Part shown: positions 42,431 through 50,808 of the stretch, in pieces
Numbering within the stretch: the first letter of the stretch is position 1
How the letters are laid out: the number at the start of each line of letters is the position of its first letter
DNA from: Agromyces albus
Lineage (GTDB): Bacteria > Actinomycetota > Actinomycetes > Actinomycetales > Microbacteriaceae
Reading direction: 5' to 3'
NCBI RefSeq assembly: GCF_004134825.1
Contig: NZ_SDPN01000013.1
Span: forward strand, 1-64,000
Length of the DNA: 64,000 nt
Made by a program: the position numbers and the translations under genes
Notes under the pieces: model-generated
Database searches by the model: none
Seen by the model: only the letters and a program-made list of their open reading frames with translations
Told to the model about the DNA's origin: nothing

Positions 42431-43873
42431 ATGGATCACAATCTCGCCATCATCATCCTGGCGGCCGGCCAGGGCACGCGCATGAAGTCCGCGACACCGA
42501 AGTTGCTGCATCCGCTCGCCGGCGCGCCGATCGTCGCGCACGTGCTCGCGACGGCGCGGGCGCTCGACGCCGCGCACGTGGTGGCCGTGGTGCGTCACGA
42601 ACGCGACCGGGTCGCCGAGGCCGTCGAGGCCGAGTTCCCCGGCGCCGCGATCGTCGATCAAGACGAGATTCCCGGCACCGGGCGGGCGGTCGAGCAGGCG
42701 ATGGCGGCGCTGCCCGCTGACTTCGCGGGCGAGGTGCTCGTGCTGAACGGCGACGTGCCGCTCCTCGACGCAGAGACGCTCACGCGATTCCTCGAGCGCC
42801 ACCGCTCGCGAGCCGCTGCGGCATCCGTGCTCTCGGCCGTCTACGACGACCCGTCGGGCTACGGGCGAGTCGTGCGCGACACGGCGGGGGCGTTCGACCG
42901 CATCGTCGAGCAGAAGGACGCCTCCGACGACGAGCGAGCGATCGATGAGATCAACGCCGGCATCTACGCCTTCGGCGCGAGCGCGCTGCGCGACCAGCTC
43001 GCGAACCTCACGACCGAGAACTCGCAAGGCGAGAAGTACCTCACCGACGTCATCGGCCTCTTGCGCTCGGCCGGGTCCGAGGTGGAAGCCGTGCCCGTCT
43101 CCGAGCCGTGGCTCGTCGCGGGCATCAACGACCGCGCCCAGCTGTCCGAGACGGCCGCCCGGCTGAACGCCCTCATCGTGCGCGGCTGGCAGTTGAACGG
43201 CGTCACGATCGACGACCCGGCCACCACGTGGATCGATCTCGCGGTGCGCATCGAACCCGACGTCACGATCCGCCCGGGCACCCAGCTGAAGGGCGCCACG
43301 GTCATCGCCTCCGGCGCCGTCATCGGTCCCGACACGACGCTCGTCGATTGCGAGATCGGCGAGAACGCCACGGTGAAGCGCACCGACGCCACGCTCTCGG
43401 TGATCGGCGCCGGGGCATCCGTCGGCCCCTTCGCGTATCTTCGTGCGGGCACGGTGCTCGGCGCCGACGGCAAGATCGGCACGTTCGTCGAGACGAAGAA
43501 CGCCAAGATCGGCGAGGGCAGCAAGGTGCCGCACCTCTCGTACGTCGGCGACGCGACCATCGGCGAGGGTTCGAACATCGGCGCCGGCTCGATCTTCGCG
43601 AACTACGACGGCGTGAACAAGCACAGCTCCGAGATCGGCTCACAGGTGCGCACCGGGTCGCACGGCGTCTTCGTCGCGCCCGTTAGGATTGGCGACGGAG
43701 CCTACACAGGCGCCGGCACCGTCGTCCGAAAAGACATCCCCGCCGGCGCGCTCGCCGTGAACGTGGCTCCGCAGCGCAACATCGAGGGATGGGTCGAGAA
43801 GCACCGACCCGGCACCGCGTCCGCCCAGGCGGCCACGGCAGCCGGAGAGGCCTCCGGCCCCGCCGCCGACTGA
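42431..43873 (+). CDS. glmU: bifunctional UDP-N-acetylglucosamine pyrophosphorylase/glucosamine-1-P acetyltransferase
   Basis: A 480-residue enzyme making UDP-GlcNAc for peptidoglycan. The N-terminal uridyltransferase domain has LAAGQGTRMKSATPKLLHPLAG, and the C-terminal left-handed beta-helix has GPFAYLRAGTVLG, FVETKNAKIGEGSKVPHLSYVGDATIGEGSNIGAG and the catalytic loop IFANYDGVNKH. The ATG lies 1 nt beyond tRNA-Gln, and its only Shine-Dalgarno-like sequence (GGAG, 42426-42429) is inside the tRNA acceptor stem. prs follows with a 36-bp gap, a conserved pair. Confidence 0.96.
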   Translation: MDHNLAIIILAAGQGTRMKSATPKLLHPLAGAPIVAHVLATARALDAAHVVAVVRHERDRVAEAVEAEFPGAAIVDQDEIPGTGRAVEQAMAALPADFAGEVLVLNGDVPLLDAETLTRFLERHRSRAAAASVLSAVYDDPSGYGRVVRDTAGAFDRIVEQKDASDDERAIDEINAGIYAFGASALRDQLANLTTENSQGEKYLTDVIGLLRSAGSEVEAVPVSEPWLVAGINDRAQLSETAARLNALIVRGWQLNGVTIDDPATTWIDLAVRIEPDVTIRPGTQLKGATVIASGAVIGPDTTLVDCEIGENATVKRTDATLSVIGAGASVGPFAYLRAGTVLGADGKIGTFVETKNAKIGEGSKVPHLSYVGDATIGEGSNIGAGSIFANYDGVNKHSSEIGSQVRTGSHGVFVAPVRIGDGAYTGAGTVVRKDIPAGALAVNVAPQRNIEGWVEKHRPGTASAQAATAAGEASGPAAD

Positions 43874-43909
43874 ACGCACCGGCCGAGGCGGGTGGAGAGG
43901 ACAGACCAT

Positions 43910-44887
43910 ATGGCTGCAATCGAGACCACCGGATCGAAACGGCTCGTGCTCGTCTCGGGGCGGGCGCACCCCGAACTCGCCGAGCAGATCGCGGAAGAGC
44001 TCGGTGCAGACCTGGTCCCGACCGATGCGCGCACCTTCGCCAACGGTGAGATCTACGCCCGCTACGACGAGAGCGTGCGCGGCTCCGACGCATTCGTGAT
44101 CCAGTCCCACACGGCACCGATCAACGAGTGGCTCATGGAGCAGCTCATCATGATCGATGCCCTGAAGCGTGCGTCCGCGAAGCGCATCACGGTCGTCGCC
44201 CCGTTCTATCCGTACGCCCGGCAAGACAAGAAGGGCCGCGGCCGCGAGCCGATCTCGGCACGACTCGTCGCCGACCTCTTCAAGGCGGCCGGCGCCGACC
44301 GCATCATGTCGATCGACCTGCACGCCGCCCAGATCCAGGGCTTCTTCGACGGCCCGGTCGACCACCTCTTCGCGATGCCGGTGCTGCTCGAGTACTTCAA
44401 GGAGAAGCTCGACACCTCGACCCTCGCGGTCGTCTCGCCCGACATGGGCCGCGTTCGCGTCGCCGACATCTGGAGCGACAAGCTCGGCGCGCCGCTCGCC
44501 ATCATCCACAAGCGCCGCGACCCGCTCGTGCCGAACCAGGTCTCGGTGCACGAGATCGTCGGCGACGTCGAGGGCCGCGTGTGTCTGCTCGTCGACGACC
44601 TCATCGACACGGGGCGCACGATCGTCAAGGCCGCCGAGGCGCTGAAGGCGAACGGTGCCATCGGCGTCGTCGTCGCCGCGACGCATGCGGTGTTCTCCAG
44701 CCCGGCGGCAGAGATCCTGCAGAGCGCTGCCATCGACCACGTCGTCGTGACCGACACCCTGCCGGTTCCCATGGAGAAGCGCTGGGATCGGCTCACGGTC
44801 CTGCCGATCGCGCCGCTGCTCGCCCGCGCGATCCACGAGGTGTTCGAAGACGGGTCGGTGACGAGCATGTTCGACGGCGCGGCCTGA
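43910..44887 (+). CDS. prs: ribose-phosphate pyrophosphokinase
   Basis: A 325-residue PRPP synthase. The key parts are FANGEIYARYDESVRGSDAFVIQS, the catalytic flexible loop YARQDKKGRGREPISA, the metal site SIDLHAAQIQGFF and the PRPP-binding loop LLVDDLIDTGRTI. ATG 43910 has a good Shine-Dalgarno (GGTGGAGAGG); GTG 43892 in the same frame is rejected. Its stop TGATG overlaps the ligase start. Confidence 0.96.
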   Translation: MAAIETTGSKRLVLVSGRAHPELAEQIAEELGADLVPTDARTFANGEIYARYDESVRGSDAFVIQSHTAPINEWLMEQLIMIDALKRASAKRITVVAPFYPYARQDKKGRGREPISARLVADLFKAAGADRIMSIDLHAAQIQGFFDGPVDHLFAMPVLLEYFKEKLDTSTLAVVSPDMGRVRVADIWSDKLGAPLAIIHKRRDPLVPNQVSVHEIVGDVEGRVCLLVDDLIDTGRTIVKAAEALKANGAIGVVVAATHAVFSSPAAEILQSAAIDHVVVTDTLPVPMEKRWDRLTVLPIAPLLARAIHEVFEDGSVTSMFDGAA

Positions 44888-46587
44888 TGCCCGTCACGAC
44901 GCCGCGCCCCTGGGTCTCGAGCTACGCCGAGGGAGTGCCCACCGATATCGAGCCGCAGGAGGGGTCGCTCTACGACTTGCTTCACGCTTCGGTCGAGCAG
45001 TATGGCGACCACGTCGCGCTCGAGTTCTTCGGCCGCACCACGACGTACGCCGAGCTCGGCGAGCAGGTCGAGCGGGCCGCCGAGGGCCTCCGTCGCCTCG
45101 GCGTGAAGCACGGCGACCCGGTCGCGATCGTGCTGCCGAACTGCCCGCAGCACGTGGTGGCGTTCTACGCAGTGCTGCGCCTCGGCGCGATCGTCGTGGA
45201 GCACAACCCGCTCTACACGCCGCGCGAGTTGCGCCACCAGTTCGAAGACCACGGTGCGCGCGTCGTGATCGCGTGGAACAAGGTCGTCGAGACGATCCAG
45301 GACTTCCCAGCGGATGTCGCGGTCAGCTCGATCGTGTCGGTCGACGTGACCCGGGCGATGCCCCTCCTCACGCGTGTGGCACTGCGGCTGCCCGTGGCGA
45401 AGGCGCGGGAGTCGCGTGCCGCCCTCACCACGAAGGTGCGCGGCACGACACCGTGGCACGAGCTCGTCGCCTCAGCCCGCGTCGGCGCCGAGGTGCCCAC
45501 GCCGGGCGTCGACGACGTCGCGCTCATCCAGTACACGAGCGGCACCACCGGGCGCCCGAAGGGCGCCATCCTCACCCACGCGAACCTGTGCGCGAACGCC
45601 GCGCAGGCTCGGGCGTGGGTGCCGGCGATCGAGCGCGGCACCTCGGTCGTCTACGGGGTGCTGCCGATGTTCCACGCCTACGGGCTCACCCTCTGCCTCG
45701 CGTTCGCGACGAGCATGGGCTCGCGGCTCGTGCTCTTCCCGAGGTTCGATCCCGACCTCGTGCTGAAGGTCGTGAAGCGGCGACCGCCGACCTTCTTTCC
45801 CGCGGTGCCGCCGATCTACGACCGGCTCACCAAGGCCGCAGCGGCCAAGGGCGTGTCGCTCGCCGGCATCCGGATCGCGATCTCGGGCGCGATGCCGCTC
45901 TCGACCGAGGTCGTCGAGCCGTGGGAGGCCGCGACCGGAGGAGTCCTCGTCGAGGGCTACGGGCTCTCCGAGACCTCCCCGGTGCTCATGGCCAACCCGA
46001 TCGCCGCCAACCGCAAGATCGGGAGCGTGGGGGTGCCGCTCCCGAGCACCGAGATCCGTGTCGTCGATCCTGACGACCCCACGGTCGATCGCGAGCCCGG
46101 CGCCGAGGGCGAGCTCATCGTGCGCGGCCCGCAGGTGTTCTCGGGGTACTGGCTGAAGCCCGAGGAGACCGAGGCGGTGTTCGTGCCGGCGACCGACGGC
46201 GGCGCCAGATGGTTCCGCACTGGCGATATCGTCACGGTCGACGAGGCGGGCTTCGTGCGCGTCGTCGATCGCATCAAGGAGCTCATCATCACGGGCGGCT
46301 TCAACGTGGCTCCGAGCGAGGTCGAAGAGGCGATCCGCCGCCATCCCGACGTCGAAGACGTTGCGGTGGTCGGGCTCCCCGACGACCACTCCGGCGAGCA
46401 GGTCGTGGCCGTCGTCGTGCTGCGCGACGGCGCGACGCTCGACGAGGCGTCCATCCGCGCTCTCGCGCGCGACGAGCTCACCGCCTACAAGGTGCCCAAG
46501 CGCGTCGTGCAGGTCGACGACCTGCCGCGCTCGCTCATCGGCAAGGTGCTGCGCCGCCAGGTGCGCAACGCCCTGCTCAACGCATGA
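44887..46587 (+). CDS. AMP-binding long-chain acyl-CoA ligase
   Basis: A 566-residue ANL-superfamily ligase. The AMP-binding motif is YTSGTTGRPKGAILTHANL, followed by GYGLSETSPV and WFRTGDIVTVDEAGFVRVVDRIKELIITGGFNVAPSEVE, with the catalytic lysine in SLIGKVLRR. Features fit a FadD-type fatty acid-CoA ligase, although the acyl specificity cannot be read. It is coupled to prs (TGATG) and to the HTH gene downstream (ATGA). Confidence 0.92.
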   Translation: MPVTTPRPWVSSYAEGVPTDIEPQEGSLYDLLHASVEQYGDHVALEFFGRTTTYAELGEQVERAAEGLRRLGVKHGDPVAIVLPNCPQHVVAFYAVLRLGAIVVEHNPLYTPRELRHQFEDHGARVVIAWNKVVETIQDFPADVAVSSIVSVDVTRAMPLLTRVALRLPVAKARESRAALTTKVRGTTPWHELVASARVGAEVPTPGVDDVALIQYTSGTTGRPKGAILTHANLCANAAQARAWVPAIERGTSVVYGVLPMFHAYGLTLCLAFATSMGSRLVLFPRFDPDLVLKVVKRRPPTFFPAVPPIYDRLTKAAAAKGVSLAGIRIAISGAMPLSTEVVEPWEAATGGVLVEGYGLSETSPVLMANPIAANRKIGSVGVPLPSTEIRVVDPDDPTVDREPGAEGELIVRGPQVFSGYWLKPEETEAVFVPATDGGARWFRTGDIVTVDEAGFVRVVDRIKELIITGGFNVAPSEVEEAIRRHPDVEDVAVVGLPDDHSGEQVVAVVVLRDGATLDEASIRALARDELTAYKVPKRVVQVDDLPRSLIGKVLRRQVRNALLNA

Positions 46588-47111
46588 ACGGGGCCGCGAT
46601 GCCATTCCTGTCAGCCGAGTCGGCCCGGGCCCTCGCCGAGTTGGTCGCGCTCGACGCGCTGGGCGACGGCGGTGGCGACGAGGCGACGCGGGTCACGCCG
46701 CTCGAGCGGCTCCGCGGCATCCGCTCGCTCATCACCGCTCTCGAGGCCGACCCGGCATCGCTCAACGCCGTGCGTGAGGCGCTCGACGCGGGCGAGGCCT
46801 GGGAGGAGATCGCGGATGCCGCGGGGCTCAGCCCCTCGGCCGCGAAGTACCGCTGGGCCGGCGACGACGACGCGATCGCGGCACGCCAGGAGGCCAGCCG
46901 TCGCCGCAAGCGCGATCGTCCGTCGAGCGCGCCGACCGAGTTGCCCGGGCTCGGCGTCGCTGAAGCCGCGAAACGACTCGGCGTGACGCCGCAGGCGATC
47001 TACCAGCGGGTCAACCGCGGGCTGCTGCACGCCGAGACGGTGGAGCTTCCCGACGGGCGCAAGTACAAGCGGGTCTTCCTGCCCGACGAGCCGGCGGCAT
47101 CCGCCGACTGA
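46584..47111 (+). CDS. double helix-turn-helix protein
   Basis: A 175-residue protein with two HTH-like segments: residues about 70-95 (WEEIADAAGLSPSAAKYRWAG) and about 125-155 (LGVAEAAKRLGVTPQAIYQRVNRGLLHAETVELPDGRKYKRVFLP), the latter MerR/excisionase-like with a wing. A basic linker (RRRKRDRP) joins them. It overlaps the acyl-CoA ligase gene by ATGA, so it probably responds to or controls lipid metabolism; this is inference. Confidence 0.75.
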   Translation: MNGAAMPFLSAESARALAELVALDALGDGGGDEATRVTPLERLRGIRSLITALEADPASLNAVREALDAGEAWEEIADAAGLSPSAAKYRWAGDDDAIAARQEASRRRKRDRPSSAPTELPGLGVAEAAKRLGVTPQAIYQRVNRGLLHAETVELPDGRKYKRVFLPDEPAASAD

Positions 47112-47129
47112 CTGGGGGCTGGACTGGCC

Positions 47130-47495
47130 TCAGCTCTCGCGCTCGTCGATGATCTGGAAGCGCGGCGCGCTCGGCAGCAGGCCGAGGTTCGCGATGTGCG
47201 CGTCGTTGCCGTGGCCCGCGGTGGCGAAGCACTGCCAGCCGGGACCGCCGCGGGCGAACAGCTCGAAGGAGACGCGGGATCCGAGGGCATCGGCGTCGTA
47301 CGCGGCGACGTACTGGGCACAGGCCCGGTCGGCCGCCGCGCGCGCGACGCCGTAGATGGAGAGCACGATGGGCAGCACGAGCGCCCCGACGGCGATGAGC
47401 ACGACCACGCGGAGCGCACGCCGCCGACGCTCGCCGAACACCGGCCGGTCGTCGTCGAACGGATCGCCGTCGAGCTCGTGGTGGCGGTCGCTCAT
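47130..47495 (-). CDS. single-pass membrane protein, hypothetical
   Basis: A 121-residue protein. An acidic cytoplasmic head (DGDPFDDDRPVFGERRRR) precedes one transmembrane segment (ALRVVVLIAVGALVLPIVLSIYGVARA). The 70-residue outer part has two cysteines (DRACAQY and GWQCFAT) that could form a disulfide. No family recognised. Downstream of gnd on the same strand. Confidence 0.65.
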   Translation of the reverse strand: MSDRHHELDGDPFDDDRPVFGERRRRALRVVVLIAVGALVLPIVLSIYGVARAAADRACAQYVAAYDADALGSRVSFELFARGGPGWQCFATAGHGNDAHIANLGLLPSAPRFQIIDERES

Positions 47496-47590
47496 GACGC
47501 GCCTCCGAGAAACGCCGTGCCGCCGCCGCCGACGCTCGCGAGGAGCGCGGCGGCGACGCCGACCGGCGTGCCACGTGGCGGGGTGGTCAT
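47492..47590 (-). CDS. possible 32-residue hydrophobic peptide
   Basis: The small frame between gnd and the 121-residue membrane protein gene begins at ATG 47590 and stops within the next gene's start (ATGA overlap). It encodes a short hydrophobic Gly/Ala/Val-rich peptide (VGVAAALLASVGGGGTAFLGG). The overlap suggests translational coupling, but the ribosome binding site is weak, so coding is uncertain. Confidence 0.3.
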   Translation of the reverse strand: MTTPPRGTPVGVAAALLASVGGGGTAFLGGAS

Positions 47591-47615
47591 GAGCACCTGC
47601 GTCAGCGCGCCCTCG

Positions 47616-49073
47616 TCAGTGCGAGGAGGGCGACGTCTCGATCTCGGTGCGGTCGCCCGACCAGAGCGTGTGGAACACGCCGGGCTTGTCGACGCGCTTG
47701 TAGGTGTGGGCGCCGAAGAAGTCGCGCTGGCCCTGCACGAGTGCCGCGGGAAGTCGCGGTGCACGCAGGCCGTCGTAGTACGCGAGCGACGACGAGAACG
47801 CGGGCGTCGGGATGCCGGCGTAGGCTGCCGCGGCGACGACACGCCGCCAGCTGTCTTGCGTGCCGGCGACGGCGTCGCGGAAGTAGGGGGCCGACACGAG
47901 GACCACGAGCTCGGGGTCGTCGCTGTAGGCGTCGGCGATGCGGTTGAGGAACCGGGCGCGGATGATGCAGCCGGCGCGCCAGATCTTCGCGATGTCGCCC
48001 TTCTTGATCTCCCAGCCGAACTGCTCGGCGCCGGCGACGATCTCGTCGAAGCCCTGCGAGTAGGCGATGATCTTCGACGCGTAGAGCGCCCGGCGCACAT
48101 CTTCGACGAATGCGTCTTCGTCGTCGGGACGCCAGTCGCCCGAGGGGCCCGGGAGGTCGCGTGCGGCCGCACGCTGGGCGGGTCGCGACGAGAGGCTGCG
48201 GGCGAAGACCGCTTCGGCGATGCCCGATACCGGCACGCCGAGGTCGAGGGCGTTCTGCACGGTCCACGCGCCGGTGCCCTTGGCGCCGGCCTGGTCGAGG
48301 ATGACGTCGACGAGGGGCTGGCCGGTCGCGGCATCCGTCTGCCGGAGCACTTCGGCCGTGATCTCGATGAGGTAGCTCTCGAGCTCGCCGGTGTTCCACT
48401 CGGCGAAGATGTCGGCGATCTCGGCGGGGGACTTGCCGGTGCCCTGGCGGATGAGGTCGTAGGCCTCGGCGATGAGCTGCATGTCGGCGTACTCGATGCC
48501 GTTGTGCACCATCTTCACGAAGTGGCCGGCACCGTCGGTGCCGACGTGCGTGACGCACGGCTCGCCCTCGGCGATCGCCGCGATCGAGGAGAGGATCGGG
48601 CCGAGGGTCTCGTAGGACTCGGCGCTGCCGCCGGGCATGATGCTCGGGCCCTTCAGTGCGCCCTCTTCGCCGCCCGAGATGCCGGCGCCGACGAAGTGGA
48701 TGCCGCTCGGGCTGATCTCTTTCTCGCGGCGGATCGTGTCGAGGAAGTTCGCGTTGCCGCCGTCGACGATGATGTCGCCCGGCTCGAAACGGGAGACGAG
48801 CTCGGAGATCACGGCGTCGGTGCCCTTGCCGGCCTGCACCATGATGACCGCGGTGCGCGGCTTGGCGAGCGAGGCGACGAACTCGTCGTAGCTCTCGGTG
48901 GCGACGAACCCGGCCTCGGGGTGCTCGCCCACGAGGGTGCGCGTGCGCTCGGGAGAGCGGTTGAACACGGCGACCGTGTTGCCCTCGCGACTCGCCAGAT
49001 TGCGGGCGAGGTTGGACCCCATGACCGCCATTCCGACGACGCCGATGTTCGCTGCTGCCCGGCTGTCCGCCAT
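47616..49073 (-). CDS. gnd: 6-phosphogluconate dehydrogenase, decarboxylating
   Basis: A 485-residue enzyme of the oxidative pentose phosphate pathway: 6-phosphogluconate + NADP+ to ribulose 5-phosphate + CO2 + NADPH. Signatures are NIGVVGMAVMGSNLARNLASRE, DGGNANFLDT, GISGGEEGALKGPSIMPGG, FVKMVHNGIEY (catalytic Lys) and the C-terminal RAGCIIRARFLN. The ATG has GGAGGAAAG upstream. Length is the long, dimeric form. Confidence 0.97.
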   Translation of the reverse strand: MADSRAAANIGVVGMAVMGSNLARNLASREGNTVAVFNRSPERTRTLVGEHPEAGFVATESYDEFVASLAKPRTAVIMVQAGKGTDAVISELVSRFEPGDIIVDGGNANFLDTIRREKEISPSGIHFVGAGISGGEEGALKGPSIMPGGSAESYETLGPILSSIAAIAEGEPCVTHVGTDGAGHFVKMVHNGIEYADMQLIAEAYDLIRQGTGKSPAEIADIFAEWNTGELESYLIEITAEVLRQTDAATGQPLVDVILDQAGAKGTGAWTVQNALDLGVPVSGIAEAVFARSLSSRPAQRAAARDLPGPSGDWRPDDEDAFVEDVRRALYASKIIAYSQGFDEIVAGAEQFGWEIKKGDIAKIWRAGCIIRARFLNRIADAYSDDPELVVLVSAPYFRDAVAGTQDSWRRVVAAAAYAGIPTPAFSSSLAYYDGLRAPRLPAALVQGQRDFFGAHTYKRVDKPGVFHTLWSGDRTEIETSPSSH

Positions 49074-49422
49074 CTTTCCTCCTCGCATCGCCCCGTGGGC
49101 GCGACGCTTCCATAGTTTTTGTCGGGATTCGGATCAAGCGTAACGACACTGCGCAGATCCCGGCGTCCGGATGACCTTTGGTGACCGTGGGGGTGGGGAG
49201 AGCCGGCCCGTGAGCCCCAAGCGCGACAGCTGGTAGACTCGGCCGTTGAACTTCGGCGAGGGATGCCGTGCGATCGGGTTCGTCCTGATCGCGGCATCCG
49301 TGATCGACGCGGTGAAGCGGGCTTCAGGGCTTTCCTCACGCTACAGCGCACCTCGAGTGCGCGCGTTCGAGTCGAAACAACAGACACATGATCTGGGCCG
49401 AGAGCCCGCAAGGAGAATCACC
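49074..49422. promoter_or_regulatory. 349-bp divergent intergenic region, gnd / rplY
   Basis: No convincing gene is here. TAGACT at 49234-49239 is a -10 box toward rplY, giving a leader of about 175 nt. Two copies of the CGGATGCC-type motif lie within. A TTG at 49246 sits 6 nt after TAGACT and opens a 59-codon frame that runs without stop into rplY. No known L25 leader structure is recognised. Confidence 0.5.
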
Positions 49423-50052
49423 ATGGATGAAGACAACAAGGTCGTCGCCGACGCGCGCGAGTCCTTCGGCAAGGGCGCGGCCCGCAAGCTCCGCGCCTCC
49501 GGCAAGATCCCGGCCGTGCTCTACGGGCACGGCACCGACCCCCGCCACCTCGCCCTTCCGGCGCACCAGATCGGCCTCATCATCCGCAAGGCGAACGCCC
49601 TGCTCGACCTGCAGATCGAGGGCAAGAGCCAGCTCGCCCTCGTGAAGGACGTGCAGAAGGACCCGGTGCGCCAGATCATCGAGCACCTCGACCTCATCGT
49701 CGTGCGCAAGGGTGAGAAGGTCCAGGTCGAGGTTCCTGTGCACCTCTCGGGCGAGTCGTACCCCGGCACGATCGCCGACCTCGACGCGAAGACCCTCCTG
49801 ATCGAGGCCGAGGCCACGCACATCCCCGAGAACGTCGTCGTGAGCATCGAGGGCCTCGAAGACGGCGCGCAGATCCACGCGAAGGACGTCGAGCTCCCCA
49901 GCGGCTCGACGCTGCTCAGCGACCCCGAGACGCTCGTCGTGCTCGTGCACGAGCCGCAGAAGGTCGACCTCGGCGAGGAGGCCGCTGAGGCCGCCGCCGA
50001 GGCAGCAGCCGAAGAGGCGCCCGCCGAGGCGGCTCCGGCCGAGTCCGAGTAG
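49423..50052 (+). CDS. rplY: 50S ribosomal protein L25/general stress protein Ctc
   Basis: A 209-residue long-form L25 (CTC family). The N-terminal part is the 5S rRNA-binding L25 fold (KGAARKLRASGKIPAVLYGHGTDPRHLALP, DVQKDPVRQIIEHLDLIVV), and the second domain is the TL5 beta-sandwich. The acidic Ala/Glu tail (EEAAEAAAEAAAEEAPAE) is typical of actinobacterial members. ATG 49423 has AAGGAGA 7 nt upstream. pth follows, as in M. tuberculosis (inverted there). Confidence 0.96.
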   Translation: MDEDNKVVADARESFGKGAARKLRASGKIPAVLYGHGTDPRHLALPAHQIGLIIRKANALLDLQIEGKSQLALVKDVQKDPVRQIIEHLDLIVVRKGEKVQVEVPVHLSGESYPGTIADLDAKTLLIEAEATHIPENVVVSIEGLEDGAQIHAKDVELPSGSTLLSDPETLVVLVHEPQKVDLGEEAAEAAAEAAAEEAPAEAAPAESE

Positions 50053-50145
50053 TCACCGAACGAACGGGGCCTGCGGCGCCGCATCCGGGTACGCTCGGAC
50101 TGCGGGCCGCGGGCCCCACCTCATTTCCACCAGCAGGGAGGCGAC

Positions 50146-50775
50146 ATGGGCTTTCTCGACCTGCTGCGACCCCGCCGGAAGGACGACGCCGTGGCTGAGA
50201 ACACGTGGCTCGTCGTCGGCTTGGGCAATCCCGGCGCGCAGTACGCCGGCAATCGGCACAATGTGGGCGAGATGGTCGCCGATGCGCTCGCCGCTCGCCT
50301 CGGCGCCGCCTTCAAGACCCACAAGACGCCCGCGCGCGTCGCCGAGGGATTCGTGCGCCCCGGCGGCCCGAAGCTCGTCATCGCGAAGCCCAACGGCTAC
50401 ATGAACACCTCGGGAGGGCCGGTCTCGGCGCTCCTCAAGTTCTATTCGCTCGCCCCGAGCCGGCTCATCGTCGTACACGACGAGCTCGACATCCCCTTCG
50501 ACACCGTGCGCCTGAAGCACGGCGGCGGGCATGGCGGCCACAACGGCCTGCGCGACATCGCGAAGGCCCTCGACTCCGGCGACTTCACGCGGGTGCGGGT
50601 CGGCATCGGCCGGCCTCCCGGCCGGCAGGACGCCGCCGACTTCGTGCTGAAGGACTTCTCCGGCACCGAGCGGGGCATGTTGCCGAACCTGCTCTCGGAT
50701 GCCGCCGACGCCGTCGAGGCGGTCGTGAGCGACGGCCTCGTCGCGGCACAGCAGCGCTTCCACTCTCCGGCCTGA
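50146..50775 (+). CDS. pth: peptidyl-tRNA hydrolase
   Basis: A 209-residue enzyme that recycles tRNA from peptidyl-tRNA. Family parts are LVVGLGNPGAQYAGNRHNVGEMVADALA (Asn and catalytic His), AKPNGYMNTSGGPV, IVVHDELDIPF and KHGGGHGGHNGLRDI. A 16-residue basic N-terminal extension precedes the domain. GGGAGG lies upstream of ATG 50146. It converges with the RNase H gene. Confidence 0.96.
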   Translation: MGFLDLLRPRRKDDAVAENTWLVVGLGNPGAQYAGNRHNVGEMVADALAARLGAAFKTHKTPARVAEGFVRPGGPKLVIAKPNGYMNTSGGPVSALLKFYSLAPSRLIVVHDELDIPFDTVRLKHGGGHGGHNGLRDIAKALDSGDFTRVRVGIGRPPGRQDAADFVLKDFSGTERGMLPNLLSDAADAVEAVVSDGLVAAQQRFHSPA

Positions 50776-50780
50776 GCCTG

Positions 50781-50799
50781 GCCCCGGCGTTGCCGGGGC
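50781..50799. terminator. short hairpin between pth and RNase H genes
   Basis: GCCCCGGC (50781-50788) and GCCGGGGC (50792-50799) form an 8-bp stem with a 3-nt loop just past the pth stop. There is no T-run. It lies between convergent genes and may terminate both. Confidence 0.5.
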
Positions 50800-50808
50800 G
50801 GCATCCGC

